A stretch of DNA of 64,000 bases, taken from the NCBI GenBank assembly GCA_903834185.1, contig CAILHX010000012.1:1-64000 (forward strand), in the 5' to 3' direction. Origin of the DNA: an uncultured Methylophilaceae bacterium (GTDB lineage: Bacteria; Pseudomonadota; Gammaproteobacteria; Burkholderiales; Methylophilaceae). The position numbers and the translations under genes were made by a program. The notes beneath the pieces were generated by a model. That model was not told where the DNA came from. It saw nothing but the letters and a program-made list of their open reading frames with translations, and did not search any database. Positions 1-10,442 of the stretch are shown piece by piece (within the stretch, counting starts at the first letter, position 1; each line of letters starts with the position of its first letter).

Positions 1-234
1 GGCGTGGAATTCAGCATCAATCAGCAAGTGGCTGCAATCACCTGCACTGTCACCGCGCAAACGATAGGCCGTACCGGAGTGGAGATGGAAGCGCTCACTG
101 CCGTCAGTGTTGCGTTATTGACCATCTACGACATGTGTAAAGCGGTTGATCGTGGCATGACCATGCATGATATCGGCTTGCTGGAAAAATCGGGTGGCAA
201 GTCCGGGCCATGGAAAGCTAAAACCGAGGGATAG
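1..234 (+). CDS. moaC: Cyclic pyranopterin monophosphate synthase, C-terminal part
   Basis: This is the 3' end of moaC; the reading frame is open to the left edge, so the gene is partial. MoaC works with MoaA to turn GTP into cyclic pyranopterin monophosphate, the first committed step of molybdenum cofactor synthesis in the cytoplasm. The visible stretch carries the conserved family C-terminus, including [20 protein letters not shown] and the following CKAVDRGM. It ends with the usual short GGKSGPW tail. Family recognition is confident; regulation and start lie outside the window. Confidence 0.93.
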   Translation, partial: GVEFSINQQVAAITCTVTAQTIGRTGVEMEALTAVSVALLTIYDMCKAVDRGMTMHDIGLLEKSGGKSGPWKAKTEG

Positions 235-259
235 CTAAAACCTGAATCGTAGTAAAAAC

Positions 260-715
260 CTAAATCAAGGTCTGAATAAATTCCCACTCGCCCGGATCAA
301 CCGGCGTTATGGATAGCCGGTTACCACGCTGTAACGTGCGCATGTTGGCAAGCTGCGGATAAGTATAAAGCTCGGTCAAGGGTAGCAATCTGGTCTTACG
401 CACCAGCTTCACATCAACATTGACCCAGCGTGGATTTTCCGGCGTAGATTTGGCATCGAAATATCTGTGTTCTGGGTCGAATTGAGTACGATCCGGGTAA
501 GCCAGCTTGCTTACCTCTGCCAGTCCTGCAATCCCGGGGGCGGCACAATTGGAATGGTAAAACAACACACCGTCGCCCGGTTTCATCTGGTCACGCATGA
601 AGTTACGTGCCTGATAATTACGCACGCCATACCAGTCTATTGTTTGATCAGGGAGTGATGCCAGGTCGTCTATCGAGACATCCGAAGGCTCGGACTTCAT
701 TAGCCAGTAGCGCAT
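260..715 (-). CDS. EVE domain-containing protein
   Basis: A 151-residue single-domain protein beginning MRYWLMKSEP, the typical start of bacterial EVE proteins (thymocyte nuclear protein 1 family). EVE is a PUA-like fold that binds modified bases in nucleic acids; the exact ligand of this subgroup is not established. The WYGVRNYQARNFMRD and GDGVLFYHSN blocks are the conserved core. It lies immediately downstream of the 6S RNA gene on the same strand, a position often occupied by a small gene in proteobacteria. It converges on moaC. Functional assignment stops at the domain. Confidence 0.88.
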   Translation of the reverse strand: MRYWLMKSEPSDVSIDDLASLPDQTIDWYGVRNYQARNFMRDQMKPGDGVLFYHSNCAAPGIAGLAEVSKLAYPDRTQFDPEHRYFDAKSTPENPRWVNVDVKLVRKTRLLPLTELYTYPQLANMRTLQRGNRLSITPVDPGEWEFIQTLI

Positions 716-734
716 GGTATTTCAACTAGAGGAA

Positions 735-918
735 AGGTAATCCCCGCGAATGCCGTTTTGGCCGTGCTCCTGAACGCTGGGCGTCAGGGGGTCGCAACGT
801 AGAACGCATCAGGCACACCTAAGAAGGCGCGCACAACAGCATTCGGAGTGGTCACAACCAATGGCAAAAATATTGGTTCAAGAAGTTATAGCCTCAACGA
901 ACACCGCAGGGAAAGCTT
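735..918 (-). ncRNA. ssrS: 6S RNA (candidate)
   Basis: The roughly 300-base gap between zapA and the EVE gene has no reading frame but can fold like 6S RNA on the minus strand. CCCUGCG (plus positions 905-911) pairs with CGCGGGG (742-748) to form the closing stem. The interior contains a CUUGAACCAAUAUUUUUGCC-like block followed by GUGACCACUCCGAAU, resembling betaproteobacterial 6S RNAs. Known context agrees: ssrS directly follows zapA in most gamma- and betaproteobacteria. 6S RNA binds the sigma-70 holoenzyme and dampens transcription in stationary phase. Ends are approximate. Confidence 0.75.
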
Positions 919-1040
919 AAAACAACAAAAAATTTCGATTTTTATTGCCTTTAAACGAAGACAAGGCGAAGTCTTGCATACATTACAACCAGTACGGCAA
1001 GAGTGTATCCACGCAGTATTCGTTTAAAAACAATAATAAA

Positions 1041-1346
1041 TCAGAACAGCTTCTCTTGATCCAACATTGCCTGATCAAGTTGCTTCTGCATGAGTCCGAT
1101 TCTACGCTGCAAATCGCCAATGTCAAATCCGCCAGTACGGGTAGTGAGTAGTTCGTTGGTAATATTAAGCGCGACCATGATCGCAATGCGCTCAACGCCG
1201 ACCAAACGGCCTGAGTCACGAATCTCATTCATGCGGCGGTCAAGAAACGTAACCGCTTCCCGCAGACCTTCTTCCTCTTCTTCCGGGCAGGCGATACGAA
1301 ATTCTCGCCCCATGATGGAAACGTCTACATTTTTGATGTCGCTCAT
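1041..1346 (-). CDS. zapA: Cell division protein ZapA
   Basis: A 101-residue protein matching ZapA, which cross-links FtsZ filaments at the division ring. The N-terminus (VDVSIMGREFRIACPEEEEE) is the FtsZ-binding head domain and the C-terminal third is a coiled coil that makes dimers and tetramers. The length is normal for the family. Its start overlaps the end of the upstream coiled-coil gene by four bases, indicating translational coupling, and 6S RNA follows downstream. High confidence from motif plus context. Confidence 0.9.
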   Translation of the reverse strand: MSDIKNVDVSIMGREFRIACPEEEEEGLREAVTFLDRRMNEIRDSGRLVGVERIAIMVALNITNELLTTRTGGFDIGDLQRRIGLMQKQLDQAMLDQEKLF

Positions 1347-1543
1347 GCAGTTTCCTCCGGCAGACTCTGCATGATCGACTGAATGCGCTCACTGGCAGAC
1401 AGCATATTATCCTTGAGCTGTCGCGTATCGCTTTGAGCGATCGCCAACTCCTGCCGCAAGCGATGATTCTCTGATTTTAAGCGCTGGTTGAGTTCAATAA
1501 ACTTCACCAGCGAATCTTCCAATGTTTTTAAATCTGTTTCCAT
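1343..1543 (-). CDS. ZapB-like small coiled-coil protein
   Basis: A 66-residue, almost entirely coiled-coil protein with heptad spacing of L and I from METDLKTLEDSLVKFIELN to about residue 55. Small coiled-coil proteins of this type precede zapA in many gamma- and betaproteobacteria and are presumed to be division factors of the ZapB type; that role is inferred from position and shape, not shown by sequence. It overlaps zapA by four bases. Nothing long enough for a specific catalytic motif is present. Confidence 0.7.
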   Translation of the reverse strand: METDLKTLEDSLVKFIELNQRLKSENHRLRQELAIAQSDTRQLKDNMLSASERIQSIMQSLPEETA

Positions 1544-1671
1544 GGCGCAACTATAAAGTTAAAAATGCTTCAAGGTCAAGAAGTAAGCCATATTTATGAA
1601 AGTATTACAACATGTTACTCAAAAATATATTGTCATCTTTTGCAGTTTGCCATCTATAATTGAATCAAGTT

Positions 1672-1880
1672 GTCAGGTGTTTTCAAGCTCTTTCTGGCGA
1701 GAAAATTAAACGGGAAACAGGTAAGTTCGGTGTGAGCTAGTGATACCAAACCAAGCCTGTGCTGCCCCCGCAACGGTAAGCAAGTGCGGATTGATCAATA
1801 TGCCACTGTGGTGAATTCCAACCATGGGAAGGCGATCAATCAAGACTTGCGAGCCCGGAGACCGGCCTGTTCAACCAAGC
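1672..1880 (+). promoter_or_regulatory. Cobalamin riboswitch
   Basis: The leader contains the conserved B12 riboswitch elements in order: GGGAAACAGGT near 1712, the GTGAGC element near 1732, the B12-box-like GCTGCCCCCGCAACGGTAA at 1761-1779, and GAGCCCGGAGACCGGCC at 1851-1867. This RNA binds adenosylcobalamin and shuts down expression of downstream uptake genes. It lies about 120 bases before the TonB-dependent receptor start, and the block that follows (btuM, cobU) is all cobalamin-related. Ends are approximate. Confidence 0.95.
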
Positions 1881-2001
1881 GTGAAAATACCGCGGGGTGA
1901 CGGTGTTGGTCGGCACAGATTTTTGCCTTCTTCGGTTGCTCCCGGATTTTACATACCAAAATCATCCATACGGGGTCGTGTGGATTAAAGGAGCAATCAC
2001 T

Positions 2002-3924
2002 ATGCAGCGCAACATCATTGCCGGGCTTATCTGCCTGGCATATCCAATTTTTTCATTCGCACAAACCATTGTCGCAGAAAGCGATGCAGTCAACACTGGC
2101 GATGTCATCGTTTCCGCAACAGGGGTCGCACATCCGGATACCGAAACAACTTATGCTTCGGAGCTTTACACAAGCAAAATGATCGAGTCATCCGGTGCAA
2201 CTTCGCTTTATGCCTTCCTGGCACAGCATACGTCTGTGACTGTCGCATCCAGTTTCGGCAGTAAAGTTACTCCCCTGATCGATATGCGTGGCTACGGCAC
2301 TGGTAGCGGTTATCAAAACATCGTCATCAGTGTTGATGGGCAGCGCCTGAATAATATTGACACGATGCCCCAATTTATCGCCTCAATACCGTTAGCGACT
2401 ATCGACCGCATCGAGATCACTAAAGGCACTGGCGCGGTTATGTTTGGCGATGGTGCCAGTGCAGGCTCTATTCAAATTTATACCAAGGCGAAGACTGGCG
2501 TATCGGTAAGTAGTTCGGTGGGTAATCATGGGGCTCTTTCCGCAGCCATTTCGGCTGGTATTTCGGAACAGTATTTCGACCTCAGCGCCAGCGCCGTGCA
2601 TGAAAGCGATGACGGCTCAGCCCAAAGAGATGTGACAGGCAACAAAGATGCGACACGCAACAATACGGCTCAAATAAAACTCAAAATCAAGGCTACCGAT
2701 CAACTACGCATTAATCTGGAAGCGGCAAATTCAGATGTCGATACGCATTACGTCAATCCGATCTCCCTGGCAAAACTCAATTCCGACCCAAGCGCCAGTG
2801 GCGGCACCTATACCCATCAGATCGTCGAATCGCGCTCTTGGCTGCTAGGTACCGACTTCGATATTACGTCAAACCTAAAAATCGACCTCGATCATCGTCA
2901 GGAAAACAAGGTCTCAGATTTTGTTAACTTCGCAAATAGAGCCAATTACGATTACACCTCCAATCTGGCCTCTTTGCAATTTCACAATGATCAGTTGGCT
3001 GCGACCTTGGGCGTTCAGATATTTGATGGCACCAGAATAGGCGCCAGCAATAACACCAGTAAGGACAACCTTGGCCTATTTGCACAAGGCGAATACCGCA
3101 TTGATGACCTGAGTCTTTCAGCAGGTGCTCGACACGAGCGGGTGGAATATGAATACGCGCCTAACGCCGGGACTACGCTCAAGGACACCCGGTATCTCAA
3201 CGCATGGGATATCGGACTGAATTACCGGTTCAATCCGCAACTCAGCATTTTCACCAACTATGACCAAGCTTTCCAGGCACCGGACATAGACCGGTTCTTT
3301 ACTTTCGCAGGTGCCTTCAATGGCTTCATCGCTCCACAAAAGTCTCACACTATCAACGTGGGGTTGAATCACGTGATTGCTGACAACCATTTCAAAGTAA
3401 CTGTATTCAGAGCCTGGTTGCATGATGAGATTTATTTCGACCCGGTCAGTTTCATCAATACCAATATCGATAAATCTCATAAATACGGCTTGGAGGCACA
3501 AGATCAATGGCAGATATCCGATAAGTTGAGTAGCTCGCTGGTCTATACCTATACGCGCGCCATCATGGATAGAGCAACCCAGGGTGGAGGTGCATTTGAT
3601 GGAAAAGACTTGCCTGGAGTACCCAAACATGGCGTGACGGCGAATTTGAATTACGCGCCCTTGGCGAACACCCATTTGAATCTCAGCCAGACTTGGCGCT
3701 CCCCCACTTTTGCCATTAACGACTTCGCCAACAATTTCACTCAGCGGCAGAATAGCTATCTCTCCACTGACATTACGCTCAGTTATCAGTACAAAAATAT
3801 GCAATGGTTCGCCGCTGTGAATAATCTGCTGGAGCATCGCAACGCCCTGTTCGTAAGTGATGACAGTATTTATGCGACCGACTTTTCGCGGCAATTCCAT
3901 GTCGGAATGAAAGCGGATTTTTAA
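2002..3924 (+). CDS. btuB: TonB-dependent outer-membrane receptor, probably for cobalamin
   Basis: A 640-residue outer-membrane receptor. The chosen ATG follows AAAGGAG at about 9 bases and gives a clean signal peptide (MQRNIIAGLICLAYPIFSFA); a GTG at 1897 would place the start before this and lose the signal. After cleavage comes a TonB-box-like DVIVSATG, then the plug domain (about residues 50-165, with DMRGYG and RIEITKGTGAVMFGDGASAG) and a 22-strand barrel ending in aromatic-rich FHVGMKADF. The B12 riboswitch and the btuM-cobU neighbours point to cobalamin or a related corrinoid as substrate. Substrate is inferred from regulation. Confidence 0.88.
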   Translation: MQRNIIAGLICLAYPIFSFAQTIVAESDAVNTGDVIVSATGVAHPDTETTYASELYTSKMIESSGATSLYAFLAQHTSVTVASSFGSKVTPLIDMRGYGTGSGYQNIVISVDGQRLNNIDTMPQFIASIPLATIDRIEITKGTGAVMFGDGASAGSIQIYTKAKTGVSVSSSVGNHGALSAAISAGISEQYFDLSASAVHESDDGSAQRDVTGNKDATRNNTAQIKLKIKATDQLRINLEAANSDVDTHYVNPISLAKLNSDPSASGGTYTHQIVESRSWLLGTDFDITSNLKIDLDHRQENKVSDFVNFANRANYDYTSNLASLQFHNDQLAATLGVQIFDGTRIGASNNTSKDNLGLFAQGEYRIDDLSLSAGARHERVEYEYAPNAGTTLKDTRYLNAWDIGLNYRFNPQLSIFTNYDQAFQAPDIDRFFTFAGAFNGFIAPQKSHTINVGLNHVIADNHFKVTVFRAWLHDEIYFDPVSFINTNIDKSHKYGLEAQDQWQISDKLSSSLVYTYTRAIMDRATQGGGAFDGKDLPGVPKHGVTANLNYAPLANTHLNLSQTWRSPTFAINDFANNFTQRQNSYLSTDITLSYQYKNMQWFAAVNNLLEHRNALFVSDDSIYATDFSRQFHVGMKADF

Positions 3925-4006
3925 GTGTGTCTGTTAATGCCGTAAGCACATGCGACCCAAGGTTCGCACGTGTTTCCAAGGTAATGATATGATTGACGCT
4001 GTACCT

Positions 4007-4028
4007 CCCGCCCTACTGGGCGGGTTTT
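4007..4028 (+). terminator. Rho-independent terminator candidate between receptor and btuM
   Basis: CCCGCCC (4007-4013), a four-base loop, then GGGCGGG (4018-4024) followed by TTTT. It sits 83 bases after the receptor stop and just ahead of the btuM ribosome binding site, so it may attenuate rather than fully stop transcription into btuM. Confidence 0.6.
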
Positions 4029-4042
4029 CCTGGAGGATTGTG

Positions 4043-4606
4043 ATGCTTGCTACAATAAAAAACTCATTTGCCACTGCTGTTACCCTGGTTTTCTTCATCA
4101 TGCTGACGCGTAGTGGCCATTTCGCTACTGCGATCTCCTTGCCTGACGCTACCATCGCACTGCTGTTTGTAGGTGGCATCCTGCTGGGACGAACCAGCTG
4201 GCTTGCCCTGATGATCGTGGTTGCCTTCCTGGTGGATGCGTACGCGATTGGCGTCAAGGGAGTTTCTGCTTACTGCGTGTCGCCTGCCTACTGGGGCTTG
4301 GTCGTCACCTATGCCATAGTCTGGGGTTTGGGGCGTTGGCTGGCTAAGCGCGGAGAACCGTTCAAAATATTACCGTTCGTTGTGACCGGGTTTGTAGCTT
4401 CAAGCTTGGCTTTTGCTATTTCCAATACCTTTTGGTACGTTTTCTCCGGCCGCTTCTCCGATATGTCGGCGATGGAATTCACATCAAGGATTGCTCATTA
4501 CGGCCTGCCCTATGTGAGCTACGCGATGATGTACCTCGGTATCGCATGGGTGGTTCATAAAGCGATATCTTCGCTGGTACTACCCACTCGTATCGGTAGT
4601 GCATAA
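4043..4606 (+). CDS. btuM: Solitary cobalamin transporter BtuM (ECF S-component type)
   Basis: A 187-residue integral membrane protein with about six membrane spans. The ATG at 4043 is preceded by TGGAGG. It matches the BtuM family, S-component-like proteins that carry cobalamin across the inner membrane without an ECF energising module, studied in Thiobacillus denitrificans. As I recall, the cobalt-binding residues of that protein are His28, Asp67, Cys80 and Tyr85; here His26, Asp65, Cys78 and Tyr83 occur at the same spacing, in the block GVSAYCVSPAYWGL. It lies downstream of a B12 riboswitch and receptor and upstream of cobU, as expected for corrinoid salvage. Confidence 0.87.
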   Translation: MLATIKNSFATAVTLVFFIMLTRSGHFATAISLPDATIALLFVGGILLGRTSWLALMIVVAFLVDAYAIGVKGVSAYCVSPAYWGLVVTYAIVWGLGRWLAKRGEPFKILPFVVTGFVASSLAFAISNTFWYVFSGRFSDMSAMEFTSRIAHYGLPYVSYAMMYLGIAWVVHKAISSLVLPTRIGSA

Positions 4607-4627
4607 ACTCAGTAATAAAGAATTCCG

Positions 4628-5149
4628 GTGTTAACGCTGGTACTCGGTGGCGCCCGTTCGGGCAAAAGCGCCTACGCCGAAAAACTGGCTGTAGATTGCG
4701 ACCTGCATGTCACTTACATCGCCACCGCCCAGGTCTATGATGCTGAGTTCACTGCACGCATACTTCATCATAAACAACGCCGTCCAGCCCACTGGCAATT
4801 GGTGGAACAACCTTTTTTTCTTGCCGATGCACTCAAGCAGCACGCCGCCAGCAACCACTGCATCATCGTGGATTGCCTGACTTTATGGTTAGCACAATGG
4901 CTATGCCCGGACTGTAATCCGCCACAGGATAAAACCTGGGAAAAGGAATTGCTATCTTTTACCAAAGTTCTGCCCGAACTGCCGGGCGAGATCATCGTTG
5001 TCAGCAACGAAGTCGGTATGGGCATCGTGCCCTTGGGTGAGATCAACCGCCGCTTTCAGGATGAACAGGGCCGCTTGAATCAGACTGTCGCCAAGCTGGC
5101 CGACAAGGTGGTGTTCATTGCAGCCGGCTTGCCTTTGGTTTTAAAGTAA
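4628..5149 (+). CDS. cobU: Adenosylcobinamide kinase / guanylyltransferase
   Basis: A 173-residue bifunctional enzyme that phosphorylates adenosylcobinamide and transfers GMP from GTP in the nucleotide-loop assembly of B12. The P-loop GGARSGKS is at residues 7-14; the family signature SNEVGMGIVPLGEINRRF and the following DEQGRLNQ lie near the C-terminus. A GTG start is used, with only a weak upstream purine tract. It follows btuM by 21 bases, so imported corrinoids can be completed to cobalamin. No other cob genes occur in the window, which suggests salvage, though synthesis genes could be elsewhere. Confidence 0.92.
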   Translation: MLTLVLGGARSGKSAYAEKLAVDCDLHVTYIATAQVYDAEFTARILHHKQRRPAHWQLVEQPFFLADALKQHAASNHCIIVDCLTLWLAQWLCPDCNPPQDKTWEKELLSFTKVLPELPGEIIVVSNEVGMGIVPLGEINRRFQDEQGRLNQTVAKLADKVVFIAAGLPLVLK

Positions 5150-5231
5150 AACCGTTGATTAGCGCTGGCCTTGAACAGGCCGGCGTTGAAGCGGATAATG
5201 CCCGTCTTTGTCAGAACTTATTAGGTTCAAT

Positions 5232-5797
<566 letters not shown>

Positions 5798-5798
<1 letters not shown>

Positions 5799-6823
5799 TG
5801 TTTACTGCGGCTCAAGCGCTGCACCGCCTGCTGGATAAAGCAGACCTTGAACATAAGCAGATGCTGGACATCATGCGCCAGGTGATGGCGGGTGAGCTAA
5901 CCGCGGCTCAGATAGCCGGATTGCTGGTCGCGTTGCGCATGAAGGGCGAGAGCGTGGAAGAGATCACAGCAGCGGCACAAGTGATGCGAGAGCTTTCTAC
6001 CAAGGTCGATGTCGCCGATCATCAGCATCTGGTGGATACTTGCGGCACAGGCGGGGACGGCATACAAACCTTCAATGTCTCTACCGTATCCGCCTTCGTG
6101 GCGGCAGCGGCGGGAGCGAAGGTTGCAAAGCATGGGGGACGTTCGGTGTCATCCACCTGTGGCAGTGCAGATGTACTGGAAGCACTGGGCGTAAACGTCA
6201 ACCTTACGCCGCAACAAGTCGCGTCTTGCGTCGATCAGATCGGCATCGGCTTCATGTTCGCACCCAATCATCACAACGCCATGAAACATGCGGCCCCGGT
6301 GCGGCGCGAACTGGGCGTACGTACGCTGTTCAATCTGCTGGGGCCGCTCACCAATCCGGCGGGAGCAGAAAATCAGGTGATGGGGGTATTTGATAAAAAC
6401 TTGACGGTAAAGCTGGCAAATGTTCTGAATCAACTTGGCAGCCAACATGTGATGGTGGTGCACGGCGCGGATGGAATGGACGAAATCTCTTTTTGCGGTG
6501 ACACCTATGTCGCAGAGTTGCATGAAGGCAAAGTCAAGGAATACGTTGTGAATCCTGCACAATTCGGCATGCCTTTGCATCAGGCCGAAAGCATACGCGT
6601 TAACAATGCACAGGAATCCAGGGATATCATCCTGCAAGTACTGGCAGGACAAAAAGGCGCGGCAAGAGATATCGTGCTGTTGAATGCAGGTGCCGCGATC
6701 TATGTGGCAGGGGTGGCCGATACTCTGCAAGCAGGCATAGCTCAGGCTGGACTAGCGATTGACAATGGTTCAGCCAAAGCCAAGTTAACTGAACTAATCA
6801 GAACTTCATCGGTTAACGCTTGA
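5798..6823 (+). CDS. trpD: Anthranilate phosphoribosyltransferase
   Basis: A 341-residue TrpD, which joins anthranilate and phosphoribosyl pyrophosphate. The PRPP-binding glycine-rich loop VDTCGTGGDGIQTFNVST is near residue 80, followed by AKHGGRSVSS and the NLLGPLTNP motif. The ATG overlaps the trpG stop (TGATG), indicating translational coupling. Length is normal. It is followed by a short unknown gene and then trpC. Confidence 0.96.
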
Positions 6824-6830
6824 TACAATC

Positions 6831-7202
6831 ATGCTGAAAGAAATCAACGCAGTAAGACAGATCCCCGGCGAGTTTTATCGCCGCTGGTTCTTTTCTTCGG
6901 AGCAGGATCTGGTGGTCTGGTACGATGCAGATGGAAATATAGTCGGATTTCAACTGGCCTATGATAAAGCACGCCAGGAACGATCCATTTATTGGAAAGT
7001 GGGCAAAGGTATCTCGCATTATGACGTAGATGACGGCGAGAGTAGTCCTTTCAGCAACCATACGCCGCTGTTAAGCATGGACGGTGTTTTTGATAGGAAT
7101 CGCGTACTTCGGGAATTTAGGGGACTCGCTGGCGAATTGCCTGAGGGGATTTTGGTGTTTGTTGAAAATCGGTTGCTAGAATATCGCGCTCCTTCGTTGT
7201 AA
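6831..7202 (+). CDS. Conserved protein of unknown function between trpD and trpC
   Basis: A 123-residue soluble protein rich in aromatics and charged residues, with no signal peptide or membrane span. I do not recognise a named family. It begins eight bases after trpD and is followed 46 bases later by trpC, so it is probably co-transcribed with tryptophan genes. The composition suggests a small single-domain fold (EFYRRWFFSSEQDLVVWYDA, then SNHTPLLSMDGVFD). Whether it affects tryptophan synthesis is unknown. Confidence 0.75.
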   Translation: MLKEINAVRQIPGEFYRRWFFSSEQDLVVWYDADGNIVGFQLAYDKARQERSIYWKVGKGISHYDVDDGESSPFSNHTPLLSMDGVFDRNRVLREFRGLAGELPEGILVFVENRLLEYRAPSL

Positions 7203-7248
7203 GTTGTTTCCTATGAGAAAGTTTAAGTAACTTATATTTAATTCTGCC

Positions 7249-9823
<2,575 letters not shown>

Positions 9824-9857
9824 GATTAATAATCTTATCGAGTTAAATAGTCGTTAA

Positions 9858-10442
9858 TTAAGAGTTAATTAAAATTTCCACCGCCGCAGTTCGTGCAGCA
9901 CCCAATGCATTTTTTACTCTTATGCCATCCGGCGCAAACACGCTAAGTCTGATTACACTGTTTTCAGTATCAACCACAAACACCAGTATTTTGCGACGTT
10001 CGCTACCGATATGACAATACCTTTCTTCACTACGATAAGGTATTTTATTATTTAACAGAAAAATTTCCACTTCTTTGTCACTATCCGCAAACAAATGTAT
10101 CTCGGTTTGCGCATAACGTCCTGCGGTGCCATCCAGCACGGCACCGGTCAGATGCGGATCAAAGCGCTGTAGCAACTGCATCACTGCCAATGCGTCGGTA
10201 CGTAATAGCTGCAATTGCTCCGGCTGTTCATCCGCCAGATATAGCTCTTGATATTCACGTAATGCCGATTCGATCTCTGCATTGCCCGGCAAGCACTTAA
10301 CGTCCTCCATTCCCAGCTGGCGCGCCGCCTTGCGCTTGGCAAAGGCATAATCAGCGATGCCCTCTTCCGCCATCAGGCGTGCCGCCTGCTGAGCCACCAT
10401 CTGACGCTGCTGAATCTGACGGCTGGATGATTCCCTGGCCAT
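9858..10442 (-). CDS. Conserved protein of unknown function downstream of mrcA
   Basis: A 194-residue cytoplasmic protein. The N-terminal 45 residues are strongly helical and basic (QQRQMVAQQAARLMAEEGIADYAFAKRKAAR), and the C-terminal part (LTGAVLDGTAGRYAQTEIHLFADSDKEVEIFLLNNKIPY) resembles nucleotidyltransferase-like folds in layout, but no catalytic motif can be assigned. Similar genes follow PBP1A in other betaproteobacteria, from memory. The start codon overlaps the mrcA stop region, so the two are translationally coupled. Confidence 0.7.
   Translation of the reverse strand: MARESSSRQIQQRQMVAQQAARLMAEEGIADYAFAKRKAARQLGMEDVKCLPGNAEIESALREYQELYLADEQPEQLQLLRTDALAVMQLLQRFDPHLTGAVLDGTAGRYAQTEIHLFADSDKEVEIFLLNNKIPYRSEERYCHIGSERRKILVFVVDTENSVIRLSVFAPDGIRVKNALGAARTAAVEILINS

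Noticed and set aside
3118-3900. 260-codon open frame on the minus strand
   Set aside because: Antisense to the TonB-dependent receptor; no motif.
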